DNA from: Granulicella sp. 5B5
GTDB taxonomy: Bacteria > Acidobacteriota > Terriglobia > Terriglobales > Acidobacteriaceae
Reading direction: 5' to 3'
Assembly (NCBI RefSeq): GCF_014083945.1
Contig: NZ_CP046444.1
Coordinates: forward strand, 1,116,001-1,180,000
DNA length: 64,000 nt
In this document: piece by piece, positions 1-7,445 of the stretch
Numbering within the stretch: position 1 is the stretch's first letter
Layout: each line of letters begins with the position of its first letter
The notes under the pieces: generated by a model
What the model saw: only the letters and a program-made list of their open reading frames with translations
The model's database searches: none
What the model was told of the DNA's origin: nothing
Program-made: the position numbers and the translations under genes

Positions 1-1
1 C

Positions 2-604
2 GCCATCCTCACCGTCGAGCTCGACCAGCACATCGTCAGCGCCGTCCTCATGCCCCATGGCGACAGCTGGGCCCGCATCGCGACCCTCACCTACGCCACC
101 TCCTTCGCCAATCCCTCCACCACCCCGGCCACATTCCTCCGCATCGCCCGCTCGCTCATGCAGCACGAGCGTTACCGCGCCGTCTACCGCGCCACCACCG
201 TCGCCGCCAACGGCGACCTCACCGAGAACGAAGCGCACCTCCGCATCCTCAACAACAAGGCCGTCATCCTCATTAGCTTCGCCTCCTCTGCCCGCGTCTG
301 TAGCAATCCCAAGCGCCCCGGCTGCGACATCACCCACCGCTGGCTCCAGCCCGACCCCGTCGACCCCTCACAACACTTCTTCCTCGTCACCGCCAACGGT
401 CATCTCTCTCCGCACGAGGCCGCCGACCCGCTCGCCTCCGACACAACCTTCCAGCAGTCGCACCTCCACACCTTCACCTGCCAGCCCTTCAACTACTCCG
501 ACACCACCGAGCGTTACGAGCCCACCGCCAACCCCGGTCCCTGCACCGCATCCGCCCCACAGCCGCCAACGCCACCAGCCGCGCCACACGAACCGGTACA
601 CTGA
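2..604 (+). CDS. Hypothetical protein, 5'-truncated by window edge
   Basis: The reading frame is open from the first bases of the window (Ala-Ile-Leu-Thr-Val-Glu...) through an internal Met at 50 to a stop at 602-604, so the true start lies outside the window. About 200 residues are visible. I recognise no catalytic motif. There are three cysteines in the central part (around CSNPKRPGC) and a further one near TFTCQPF, and the C-terminus is Pro/Ala/Thr-rich and looks disordered. It ends 5 bases before the frataxin-like gene, so the two are probably cotranscribed. Family unknown. Confidence 0.55.
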   Translation, partial: AILTVELDQHIVSAVLMPHGDSWARIATLTYATSFANPSTTPATFLRIARSLMQHERYRAVYRATTVAANGDLTENEAHLRILNNKAVILISFASSARVCSNPKRPGCDITHRWLQPDPVDPSQHFFLVTANGHLSPHEAADPLASDTTFQQSHLHTFTCQPFNYSDTTERYEPTANPGPCTASAPQPPTPPAAPHEPVH

Positions 605-609
605 AACAG

Positions 610-948
610 ATGATCGACGAAGCCACCTTCCGCCGCGAATCCGACACCGTCCTCGAATCCCTCAAGCAATCCCTCATCCGCTCCGAAGAGGCTGGCGGCT
701 TCGAGACCGAAGAGAAGAACGGCGTCCTCAACATCCTCTTTGAAGACGACCCCTCCGCACGCTTCGTCTTCTCGCCCAACACCCCCGTCCGCCAGATCTG
801 GATCTCCGCCCACTCCACCAGCTTCAAGCTCGAGTGGAACGAAGCGCAGCACGCCTTCACGCTCCCTAAAACCGGCGAAGACATCCGCACCCTCACCGAG
901 CGCCTCCTCCGCGAGCAACTCGGCGACGACTCGATTACACTCAGCTAG
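610..948 (+). CDS. cyaY: Frataxin-like iron-binding protein (CyaY family)
   Basis: Protein of 112 residues, the usual length of bacterial CyaY. CyaY proteins bind iron and modulate the cysteine desulfurase/scaffold complex in iron-sulfur cluster assembly in the cytoplasm. An acidic N-terminal helix carries a Ser/Glu-rich face (residues about 4-30). The central beta-sheet region includes VLNILFEDD and the diagnostic RQIWISA segment, followed by FKLEW, in the positions of the conserved Q-I-W-x-S core of frataxins. The start ATG at 610 lies 5 bases after the upstream stop, suggesting translational coupling. The match is by motif and length only, and a generic frataxin-domain protein would look the same. 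Confidence 0.72.
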   Translation: MIDEATFRRESDTVLESLKQSLIRSEEAGGFETEEKNGVLNILFEDDPSARFVFSPNTPVRQIWISAHSTSFKLEWNEAQHAFTLPKTGEDIRTLTERLLREQLGDDSITLS

Positions 949-964
949 GTCATCCTCCACCGAG

Positions 965-1024
965 GTGTCATCTCGACCGAAGCATCGCAGTCCTATCGCG
1001 ATGCGTAGTGGAGAGACCTGCAGT
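965..1024 (+). repeat. Dispersed repeat family A (GTCATCTCGACCGG-type), copy 1
   Basis: The left arm GTCATCTCGACCGAAG and right arm GTAGTGGAGAGACCTGCAG flank a hairpin GCATCGC / GCGATGC with a 9-base loop. The same arms with a different hairpin recur at 35196 and 59169. A GTG inside the right arm opens an 11-codon extension of the next gene that is simply translated repeat, which argues against that start. Confidence 0.8.
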
Positions 1025-1040
1025 TGGAATCACCTCAACC

Positions 1041-1826
1041 ATGCCCCTTCTCTCGGTCGCCATCGTCACCTTCAACGAAGAGGCCAACCTCGCGCGCACG
1101 CTCGCCAGCGTCGCCCCGCTCTTTAGTGGGATGCCCGGCGAGATCATCGTCGTCGACTCACACTCCACCGACCGCACCGCCGAGATCGCCCGCACCCATA
1201 ACGCCACCGTCATCGCCCGCGACTGGCCTGGCTTCGCCGAGCAGAAAAACTTCGCCATCGCCCAATGCACCGGCGAGTGGGTTCTCTCCCTCGACGCCGA
1301 CGAAGAACTCACCCCCGAGCTCGCCACCGAGATCCACATTCTCCTCAACTCAAATCCCACAACAAGCGCCTTCTACCTCAAGCGCCGCAACCTCTTCCTC
1401 GGCCACTGGATCAAACACGGCGGCTTCTACCCCGACGCCAAACTCCGCCTCTTCCGCCGCACCGCCGCCGCGCAGTTCACGCCACGAGCGGTCCACGAAG
1501 TCATCGCCTTCGACGGCCCCACCGCCACCCTCACCCACGACCTCGTCCACCACGCCTATCCCACGCTCGCCACCTACATCGAGCACATGGACCGCTACAG
1601 TACACTCAGCTCAGACATCCTCGTCGCCAAAGGCCGCACCAGCCGCGCGCTTCCTGCATTCATCGCAAACGTAGCGATCTTCCCCGCACTCACCTTCATC
1701 AAGAACTACGTCTTCCGCCTCGGCTTCCTCGACGGCCGCGAAGGCCTCCTCCAGCACCTTTACCACTCCGTCTACGCCAGCTGGAAGTACGCAAAGGCAT
1801 GGGAGCAGTCGCACCCAAAGAGATAG
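1041..1826 (+). CDS. Family 2 glycosyltransferase (WaaE/KdtX-like)
   Basis: GT-A glycosyltransferase of 261 residues, expected to move a sugar from a nucleotide donor to a lipopolysaccharide-core or other surface glycan at the inner face of the membrane. Visible features are the N-terminal SVAIVTFNEEANL, then GEIIVVDSHSTDRT (nucleotide-binding DxxSxDxT pattern), SLDADEEL (the DxD-like metal site) and HGGFYPDAKLRLFRR further on. The C-terminal third has one hydrophobic stretch (FIANVAIFPALTFIKNYVF) typical of the WaaE-like subgroup. I use ATG 1041 because the upstream GTG at 1008 lies inside repeat A. The exact sugar and acceptor cannot be read from sequence. Confidence 0.82.
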   Translation: MPLLSVAIVTFNEEANLARTLASVAPLFSGMPGEIIVVDSHSTDRTAEIARTHNATVIARDWPGFAEQKNFAIAQCTGEWVLSLDADEELTPELATEIHILLNSNPTTSAFYLKRRNLFLGHWIKHGGFYPDAKLRLFRRTAAAQFTPRAVHEVIAFDGPTATLTHDLVHHAYPTLATYIEHMDRYSTLSSDILVAKGRTSRALPAFIANVAIFPALTFIKNYVFRLGFLDGREGLLQHLYHSVYASWKYAKAWEQSHPKR

Positions 1827-2003
1827 CGCGCGTAGCCGGGTCTGTTAGGCCGCACACAGCATTCTTCGCGAAACATGGCTGACTTCGCGTACTTTGCGCG
1901 AGCGCTCTCCCGTCCCAGCAACAGCTCTATCAGGCAACCTCTTTCGAAGCCCTTTATTGCCCCGCTAATTAGGCGGCTTTCTTCTCACCCATCGTTCTTA
2001 CCC

Positions 2004-2465
2004 CTACGACGGCTCCGCCTTCACCATGCGAAGCATCAACGGTCCAAACTGCTCGATATATCGCTCCGGAAGCATACGCCGCCTCATGTCCCGCCCGACA
2101 ACCAGGTGCACGGTTTCGCCCTCGCACAGCAACGTCTCATCCGCCACGCGCAGCACCTCATACTTGAACCGCAGTATCGACGCCCTCACATTCGCCAGCC
2201 GCGTCCGTATGACCAGCTCATCGTCATACCGGGCCGGGGCCTTGTACCGAGCCGTCGCCTCCACCACCGCGATCAGCGCCCCCTCATCGCGCTCCATGTC
2301 CTTGTAGTCCAGCCCCAACTGACGCATCATCTCCACGCGCCCCACCTCGAACCACACCAGGTAGTTCGCGTGATACACCACACCCATCTGGTCCGTCTCC
2401 GCGTAGCGCACCCGCACCCGCGTCTCGGCATACCCCTGTTCCAACACTCTGTCTCGATCAGTCAT
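2004..2465 (-). CDS. ybgC: Acyl-CoA thioesterase, YbgC/FadM family
   Basis: Single hotdog-fold domain of 153 residues that hydrolyses acyl-CoA thioesters in the cytoplasm. The family signature is clear: RVRYAETDQMGVVYHANYL holds the catalytic Asp (D in ETDQMG) and the following YHANYLVWFE. The later segment VEATARYKAPARYDDEL is the second conserved block. It lies 62 bases downstream of the HMG-CoA-lyase-like gene on the same strand, with a heptamer repeat array between them, so the two may share a transcript. In proteobacteria ybgC sits beside tol-pal; here it does not. Confidence 0.88.
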   Translation of the reverse strand: MTDRDRVLEQGYAETRVRVRYAETDQMGVVYHANYLVWFEVGRVEMMRQLGLDYKDMERDEGALIAVVEATARYKAPARYDDELVIRTRLANVRASILRFKYEVLRVADETLLCEGETVHLVVGRDMRRRMLPERYIEQFGPLMLRMVKAEPS

Positions 2466-2493
2466 CCCAACAGTCTACCCACCGAATCGTCTT

Positions 2494-2527
2494 TCTACTC
2501 CCTATTCCCCACTCCCTGCTCCCTGCT
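2494..2527 (+). repeat. Heptamer array 1 (TAYTCCC units)
   Basis: Four 7-base units, TACTCCC TATTCCC CACTCCC TGCTCCC, followed by TGC. It abuts the stop of the lyase-like gene and precedes ybgC on the minus strand. Confidence 0.85.
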
Positions 2528-3400
2528 TTACTGCACCACCGCCGCATACCGCCGCTCCATCGCGCGGCTCGTCGCCACCAGACGCTCCAGCGGCTCCAGC
2601 TCCGGCAGCTCCGCGCCCATCTTCCGCAGCGTCTCCACCAGCACCTCCGTCGGCAGATTCCCAAACACCTCCGCCTCGAACCCAGCCGCCGCCGGAGGCC
2701 CGCCAACCCCGCCCAGCACCGAGTCGAACCGTCGGCATCCCGCCTCATACGCCGCACGTATCTTCGCCGAAGCCTCCTTCGCGCTCGCACGCAGCTTCAC
2801 ACCCACCTCCAGCGACTCATGCACGCCCAGCACACACGCGAGCACATCACGCACCAGCTCCACCGGGGCCGTCCCCATTGTGTCCGCCAGCACCACCTGC
2901 GCCACGCCCGAGTCCACCAGCAGGTCCACCGCGCTCACTACCTCGTCAATGTCCCACGCATCCCCATACGGGTTCCCAAACGCCATCGCGACATAGGCCA
3001 CAACATCCTGCCCGCCCTTGTACGCAATCTCGCCCACCTGCTCCAGCTGGTCCAGCGCCTCCTGCGGCGTCTGCCGCTGATTGCGGTCCAGGAACGTCGG
3101 CGAGATCGAGTACGGAAACGCCAGCGTCGTTACGCGCTCGCTCTCCACCGCACGCTCGGCGCCCTTGGCGTTCGCCACCATACCGATCACCTCGGTATCC
3201 TCCGGCGCATCCAGGTACTCCAGCACCAGCTCTGAGTCCGCCATCTGCGGCATAGCCTGCTTCGACACAAAGCTCACCGCATCCAGATGCTGAAATCCAG
3301 CCGCCACCACCGCCCTCAGATACTCCGCCTTCACCTCCGGCGACATCACCTTCGCCAGCGACTGCCAGGCACTCCGCGAACTTTCAACGATCTTTACCAT
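2528..3400 (-). CDS. HMG-CoA lyase-like TIM-barrel protein lacking the metal ligands
   Basis: Protein of 290 residues with the length and layout of hydroxymethylglutaryl-CoA lyase: GFQHLDAVSFVSKQAMPQM (residues 35-53), VANAKG (75-80), MAFGNPYGD (139-147), LADTMG (171-176) and GCRRFDSVLGGVGG (221-234). The catalytic features of the DRE-TIM metallolyase family are altered. The N-terminal R-D-G-x-Q motif reads SRSAWQ (8-13), so the metal-binding Asp is missing. The H-x-H ligand pair reads K202-L-R204. The Cys of the glycine-rich loop GGCP is replaced in GGPPAAAG. The fold is therefore supported but ordinary HMG-CoA cleavage is not. It could be a structural or regulatory homologue, or a non-metal enzyme. 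It is followed by a thioesterase, which would fit acyl-CoA chemistry. Confidence 0.75.
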   Translation of the reverse strand: MVKIVESSRSAWQSLAKVMSPEVKAEYLRAVVAAGFQHLDAVSFVSKQAMPQMADSELVLEYLDAPEDTEVIGMVANAKGAERAVESERVTTLAFPYSISPTFLDRNQRQTPQEALDQLEQVGEIAYKGGQDVVAYVAMAFGNPYGDAWDIDEVVSAVDLLVDSGVAQVVLADTMGTAPVELVRDVLACVLGVHESLEVGVKLRASAKEASAKIRAAYEAGCRRFDSVLGGVGGPPAAAGFEAEVFGNLPTEVLVETLRKMGAELPELEPLERLVATSRAMERRYAAVVQ

Positions 3401-3424
3401 TCGTATTAAGCTACTCCACTACCC

Positions 3425-4486
3425 TTACGGCGTCGTCTGTTTCGCCTTCTTCCTATGCAGCACGAGCTTCGGCACCACAAACTCCTCCATGATGTTCCCA
3501 AACGCCGTGCCCGCCAGATTCAGCCCAAAGTTCGCCGCCGTCGTCGAGCCCCAATGCACATCGTCATGCGGATACAGCGCCACCGTCGCCGTTGACGCCG
3601 CCAGGTCTCCCAGCATGTTCGACCACCCTGGCTGCCACTTCCCCTTATCGCTTCTCTGCTCCAACACCTGCTTCAGCGCCCACTCCGTGCGCTCCTTCAC
3701 CGTTCCATCCGCCTTATAGAAGTACCGCGGGTCCTGGTGAAAGATCGCCGGAAACACATATCCCGACAGGCCCACCCCGGCAAGCGTACCCGCCATCTGG
3801 GCCCCATAGCGCTGCCCAAAGCCTGCCCAGTCCTGCCCCCACTGCGACGGCGTCTGCGTCGCCTGATTCAGCCCGGCTCCCACCGCTGCCGCCGCGAACG
3901 TCACCGGGTCAATCAGCGTCCTCCCTGCCAGTTGCAGCTTCTGTCCCTGCGTCATACCCACCGTATTCGGGTCATACGCCACATAAAAGTTTGGGATCAC
4001 ACCCAGAATCCGCTGCTTCTCCTCCTGCTTCACCTGCATCTCCGCCAGTTCCTTCGGGCTCACCGCCTCCACCTCGGCGTTCACCGTCACCAGCTTCAAC
4101 GAGAACTCCGGCGCCTTCACGTCCCCGCTGCTCGGCACCATCACCACCACGCGACCGTCCGCCAGCCCCTCGGCCTTCACACTCACCGAGTAGCGCCCCG
4201 CAACCAGCCCCTCAAACTCATATTCACCGTCTTCATCAGTCACCGCCGTGCGCGTCATCCCCGCTGGCCCATCCAGCACCACGTGCGCTCCGCCCACCGG
4301 AGTCCCGCCCACATCCTTCACCACACCGCTCACCATGGCGCGCCCCTGCCCCTGCGCCGCCGGAGAAGGGGCATCCGGCATCTCTATCTGCGCTCTCAAT
4401 CTCCCCCCTGAAGCCCACCCAGCCAGTAGCAGCAACACCACTCCGCACCTCAGCCAGCTCTTCAACATTCGTTGCCCAAAACTCAT
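3425..4486 (-). CDS. Secreted CarboxypepD-regulatory-domain protein, paralogue 1
   Basis: Begins at ATG 4486 (MSFGQRM), followed by a hydrophobic signal segment (LRCGVVLLLLAGWASG) and a likely cleavage site near LRAQ. A CarboxypepD-regulatory beta-sandwich follows (about residues 45-115: VSGVVKDVGG, DEDGEYEFEGLVAGRYSV). The remaining 220 residues form a domain I do not know by name, marked by LGVIPNFYVAYDPN, FGQRYGAQMAGT and HQDPRYFYK. The gene at 11391 shares all three blocks, so these are paralogues. Probably outer-membrane or periplasmic. Function unknown; such Terriglobia proteins are often annotated only as carboxypeptidase regulatory-like. Confidence 0.7.
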   Translation of the reverse strand: MSFGQRMLKSWLRCGVVLLLLAGWASGGRLRAQIEMPDAPSPAAQGQGRAMVSGVVKDVGGTPVGGAHVVLDGPAGMTRTAVTDEDGEYEFEGLVAGRYSVSVKAEGLADGRVVVMVPSSGDVKAPEFSLKLVTVNAEVEAVSPKELAEMQVKQEEKQRILGVIPNFYVAYDPNTVGMTQGQKLQLAGRTLIDPVTFAAAAVGAGLNQATQTPSQWGQDWAGFGQRYGAQMAGTLAGVGLSGYVFPAIFHQDPRYFYKADGTVKERTEWALKQVLEQRSDKGKWQPGWSNMLGDLAASTATVALYPHDDVHWGSTTAANFGLNLAGTAFGNIMEEFVVPKLVLHRKKAKQTTP

Positions 4487-4586
4487 GCGCTCGATATCAT
4501 CCCTCCACAAGAGGATATCGGCTCATCCCCCATTTCCCTAATGACGTTGGTCGAGCCTTTTCTGCTACCGCTCTTACAATCAATGT

Positions 4587-5234
4587 ATGAGCCGCACGCT
4601 CCCGCCCCTCACCCCGCACGACGCCCTCCTCGTCATCGACATGCAGAACGACTTCGTCTCCCCCGCTGGCGCACTCTCCGTCCGCGGGGGCGAGGAGATC
4701 ATCCCCGGCATCAACGCCCTCGCCGCGCGCTTCCCCCACGTCATCCTCACCCAGGACTGGCATCCCCGCGGCCACATCTCCTTCGCCAGCACTCACGGTT
4801 TGCAACCCTTCACCGACACTGTCCAGGCCCCCTACGGTACGCAAACCCTCTGGCCCGACCATTGCATCCAGAACACCTCCGGCGCCGCCCTCCACTCAGC
4901 CCTCGACATCCCCAACACAGAGCTCATCCTCCGCAAAGGCTTCCGCAAAGACATCGACAGCTACTCCGCCTTCCTCGAAAACGACCGCACCACCCCCACC
5001 GGCCTCGCCGGCTACCTCCGCGAGCGCGGCCTCACCCGCCTCTTCTTCTGCGGCCTCGCCTACGACTTCTGCGTCGGCTTCTCCGCCATCGACGCCGTCC
5101 AGCATGGCTTCACCGCCATCGTCCTCCAAGACCTCGCCCGCGCCGTCGCCCTCCCTACCACCGTCGAAACCACCAACGACCGCTTCGCCGCCCTCAACAT
5201 CCCCCGCATTCACGCCTCACATCTGGCCCTGTAG
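4587..5234 (+). CDS. pncA: Nicotinamidase
   Basis: Hydrolyses nicotinamide to nicotinate and ammonia, feeding the NAD salvage pathway. The 215-residue protein shows the isochorismatase-fold triad at expected spacing: D18 in LLVIDMQNDF, K117 in LILRKGFRKD, and nucleophile C162 in GLAYDFCVGF. Metal ligands fit D57 and H59 (TQDWHP) and H92 (WPDHC). The metal site and DSYSAF segment separate it from metal-free isochorismatase hydrolases. The start ATG at 4587 overlaps an out-of-frame ATG at 4583. It is transcribed divergently from the CarboxypepD-reg gene. Confidence 0.92.
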   Translation: MSRTLPPLTPHDALLVIDMQNDFVSPAGALSVRGGEEIIPGINALAARFPHVILTQDWHPRGHISFASTHGLQPFTDTVQAPYGTQTLWPDHCIQNTSGAALHSALDIPNTELILRKGFRKDIDSYSAFLENDRTTPTGLAGYLRERGLTRLFFCGLAYDFCVGFSAIDAVQHGFTAIVLQDLARAVALPTTVETTNDRFAALNIPRIHASHLAL

Positions 5235-5288
5235 ACTTGTCATCCTGAGCGCAGCGAAAGATCTGTTTCTACTGGGCCGTCACAAATC

Positions 5289-5357
5289 AGGTACCCCGAG
5301 GCTTCAGCCTCGGGTCTCATAACTCCCTTCAGACGAAAGGGGCTTTAGCCCCGGAAC
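5289..5357 (+). repeat. Twin-hairpin element R1 (CTTCAG/CTTTAG)
   Basis: Hairpin 1 is CCCGAGGC-TTCA-GCCTCGGG (5295-5314) and hairpin 2 is GGGGCT-TT-AGCCCC (5339-5352), joined by a TCTCATA spacer. This is the clearest copy of the family. A degenerate TGTCATCCTGAGCGCAGCG repeat precedes it at 5236-5265. Confidence 0.9.
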
Positions 5358-5376
5358 TGACTACCTCCCACCACCT

Positions 5377-5748
5377 ATGCCCACCACCCCCGACACGCTC
5401 CTCCACCCCGATTGGCCCGAAGCCATCGCCACCGTCCTCGAGTGCCGCTACGATATGCGCGCCGGCCGCGCCATCGCCTTTGGCCTGCCGTCGGACAAGC
5501 ACTACCGCATCCGCTACAACTACTTCGCCAACGGCACCCACCACGAAGGCGAGTTCTACTCCGCTACCGCCATCCCCCAGAACACCCTCTTCCCCATCCG
5601 CTACAACCCCGACCTACCCACCGACCACACCCACGACCTCGCCACACCCACCGTCCCGAACCCACGCCGAGCCACTCTCACCGTAGGCATCATCGGCTCA
5701 ATCATCCTTTCGCTCGCGTGGCTCCTCATCCTCCATAGCTGCCACTAG
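5377..5748 (+). CDS. Small membrane protein, DUF3592-like
   Basis: Protein of 123 residues with a soluble N-terminal part (LECRYDMRAG, YRIRYNYFANG, HHEGEFYS, FPIRYNPD) and one C-terminal membrane helix (TVGIIGSIILSLAWLLIL). The pattern of a Tyr-rich beta segment with an R-Y-N-P-x motif before a C-terminal helix is that of DUF3592 proteins, whose role is unknown. The stop codon coincides with the left end of an inverted-repeat element, so the last residues may have been fixed by its insertion. Confidence 0.6.
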   Translation: MPTTPDTLLHPDWPEAIATVLECRYDMRAGRAIAFGLPSDKHYRIRYNYFANGTHHEGEFYSATAIPQNTLFPIRYNPDLPTDHTHDLATPTVPNPRRATLTVGIIGSIILSLAWLLILHSCH

Positions 5749-5870
5749 GAAAGCTCTGAGCAAGTGTCTTATTTTGAAGGGGCGGGGCTTCAGTCCCGCC
5801 GTAAAGCCTCCGAAATCAATGCGGCTTTAGCCGCTGAGGGAACGCTGGCACACTTGTTCAGAGCTTCCCT
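5749..5870 (+). mobile_element. MITE-like element with imperfect terminal inverted repeats, enclosing twin-hairpin R2
   Basis: The left end GGAAAGCTCTGAGCAAGTGT (from 5750) is the near-exact inverse of the right end ACACTTGTTCAGAGCTTCC (about 5851-5869). Between them lies a twin-hairpin core: GGCGGG-GCTTCAGT-CCCGCC (5781-5800) and GCGGCT-TT-AGCCGC (5821-5834). The left end recurs immediately after the tail-sheath stop at 47370. No coding capacity and no certain target duplication. Confidence 0.6.
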
Positions 5871-5878
5871 GGACAGGA

Positions 5879-6478
5879 CTACAACCCTAACTCCGACGCA
5901 TGCCTCTGCATCGCGCTCAAACAATTCCCCACATGCTCCTCAATCGGAATTCCCAATAACTCCGCCCCACGAGTCATGTCCTCACGCTTCACCGCCCGCG
6001 CAAACGCCTTGTCCTTCATCTTCTTCTTCACGCCCGCCACTTCAACGTCCGCAATCGAACGAGTCGGCTTCACCAGCGCACAAGCCGTCAAAAACCCTGC
6101 AAGTTCATCACACGCAAAAAGCGACCGCTGCAGATGCGTCTCCGGCATCACCCCTGAGTAGTCCGCATGGGCCAGAATCGCCTGCAGAATCTCTTCCGGC
6201 CATCCTTGCTCCCGCAAAAACTTCACTCCCACAAACGGATGCTCCTCAGTCGAAGGATGCCGCTCATAGTCCATATCATGCAGCAGCCCCGCGCACCGAT
6301 ACATCTCCGCCAACCGCGCCGCCTCATCGCCAGTGAGCCCCAACCGCTCCGCCTCGCGTTGTCCATAGCTCTCCGTACACCGGGCCACGCTCAGCCCATG
6401 CTTCACCAGCGACTCCCCCAGCGTCCACTCCCGCAACAACCTCTCCGCCTCCACCGCCGACCAATCCATATCACTCAT
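5879..6478 (-). CDS. HD-domain phosphohydrolase-like protein
   Basis: Protein of 199 residues with an HD fold. H27 in LVKHGLSVARC, the H67-D68 doublet in GLLHDMDYERHPSTEEHP and a downstream Asp in CDELAGFLTA form the metal site expected of an HD hydrolase. This is the single-domain type often annotated as HDIG/HAD-adjacent hydrolase, acting on phosphoesters or nucleotides; the substrate cannot be inferred. On the transcript, a heptamer array ending one base before ATG 6478 supplies the only GGGAG-like ribosome-binding sequence. Confidence 0.78.
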   Translation of the reverse strand: MSDMDWSAVEAERLLREWTLGESLVKHGLSVARCTESYGQREAERLGLTGDEAARLAEMYRCAGLLHDMDYERHPSTEEHPFVGVKFLREQGWPEEILQAILAHADYSGVMPETHLQRSLFACDELAGFLTACALVKPTRSIADVEVAGVKKKMKDKAFARAVKREDMTRGAELLGIPIEEHVGNCLSAMQRHASELGL

Positions 6479-6502
6479 CTATTCCCTGCTCCCTATTCCC
6501 TG
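6479..6502 (+). repeat. Heptamer array 2 (TATTCCC TGCTCCC TATTCCC)
   Basis: Three units directly before the HD-protein start codon. Read on the minus strand it is GGGAATA GGGAGCA GGGAATA followed by G and ATG. Confidence 0.8.
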
Positions 6503-6674
6503 CCTGTTGTTTACCACTTTGGTTCCCTTACCCTTCTTACCACGTTTCTTGCCAAAATCTTCGGCATTCCTCTTGACTCTTTCAGTACCGGGTGTCAGTC
6601 TAGGTACATCATTGGCTTCTTCCCAGGCGCTAATGTACGGTGCCCCGCTCTGGCAGCCGTCCGCAACACACAAC

Positions 6675-7268
6675 ATGGCAACCATGATGGCGCCCGTCAG
6701 CGTAGCTGACATCCCTGTCTCAGCCCCCCAGCCAGCCGCAGCCCAACGTGAAGTCGTCCGCTGCGACCACTGCAAGCTCGTCCAGTTCCGCACCACAATC
6801 GACTGCTGCCGCCGCTGCAAGAAGTCCTTGCTGCCCGAGCCCCCCAAGGCCCAGCCAGCCATTGCACTCGTCGCCGAACCAGCATCCCCAGCCAAGCCAG
6901 AGACGCTCTCCGTGGCCACCGCCGTCCGCGACCTCCGCCACGCGCGCAACCTCTCGCAGCGCCAGCTCGCCGCGCGCATGAACGTGCCACGCACCTACAT
7001 CTCCAAGATCGAAAACGGCAAGGCTATGCCCACGCTCTCCTCACTGGAGCGCCTCGCCCGCGCCCTGCAGGTCGATATCTCCGCCCTGCTCCGCGACGCC
7101 CCCACCCGCCACCAGGACGAGGCCGCCATCATCACCGCCGACCCGTTCCTCGCCGAGCTCGCCCGCTACAGCGCGCACCTCACCTCCACCCAGAAGTCCA
7201 TCTTCATCAACCACGTCCGGGAGCTCGCCCAAAACTCCGGCCAGCTCCGCAACCGCCGCTCCGCCTAA
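6675..7268 (+). CDS. Zinc-ribbon and XRE-type helix-turn-helix regulator
   Basis: DNA-binding protein of 197 residues from ATG 6675 (MATMMAPVSV). An N-terminal treble-clef/zinc ribbon is formed by C30-x2-C33 and C45-x2-C48. After a Pro/Ala linker comes a Cro/C1-type helix-turn-helix (about residues 80-140: RDLRHARNLSQRQLAARMNV, TYISKIENGKAMPTLSSL), then a helical tail. The reading frame extends upstream to 6507, but that part is hydrophobic, non-homologous and overlaps the heptamer region, so I reject it. Target genes unknown. A strong hairpin follows the gene. Confidence 0.75.
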   Translation: MATMMAPVSVADIPVSAPQPAAAQREVVRCDHCKLVQFRTTIDCCRRCKKSLLPEPPKAQPAIALVAEPASPAKPETLSVATAVRDLRHARNLSQRQLAARMNVPRTYISKIENGKAMPTLSSLERLARALQVDISALLRDAPTRHQDEAAIITADPFLAELARYSAHLTSTQKSIFINHVRELAQNSGQLRNRRSA

Positions 7269-7291
7269 CCGACCCAGCGCGACCGAACTCC

Positions 7292-7339
7292 AGGCACCGC
7301 AGCTCCTCGTCTCTCCGTCGAGCCTCCGCTGCGGTGCCT
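7292..7339 (+). terminator. Large hairpin after the zinc-ribbon/XRE gene
   Basis: Inverted repeat AGGCACCGCAG (7292-7302) / CTGCGGTGCCT (7329-7339), 11 bp with a long loop. No clear T-run, so termination is a guess. Confidence 0.45.
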
Positions 7340-7389
7340 CTCCGTTCCATCCCTCCTGACAACTCCGTCATCTCCTGCGCCCCAGTGGC

Positions 7390-7417
7390 TACCCCCTATT
7401 CCCTACTCCCTGCTTTT
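7390..7417 (+). repeat. Heptamer array 3
   Basis: TACCCCC TATTCCC TACTCCC TGC, 29 bases before the uppS start. Confidence 0.8.
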
Positions 7418-7445
7418 CCGCTATCGTCATTCTTGCGAGCTTCCA

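Noticed and set aside
4587-5234. Isochorismatase instead of nicotinamidase
   Set aside because: The Asp/His metal site and DSYSAF segment are those of nicotinamidases.
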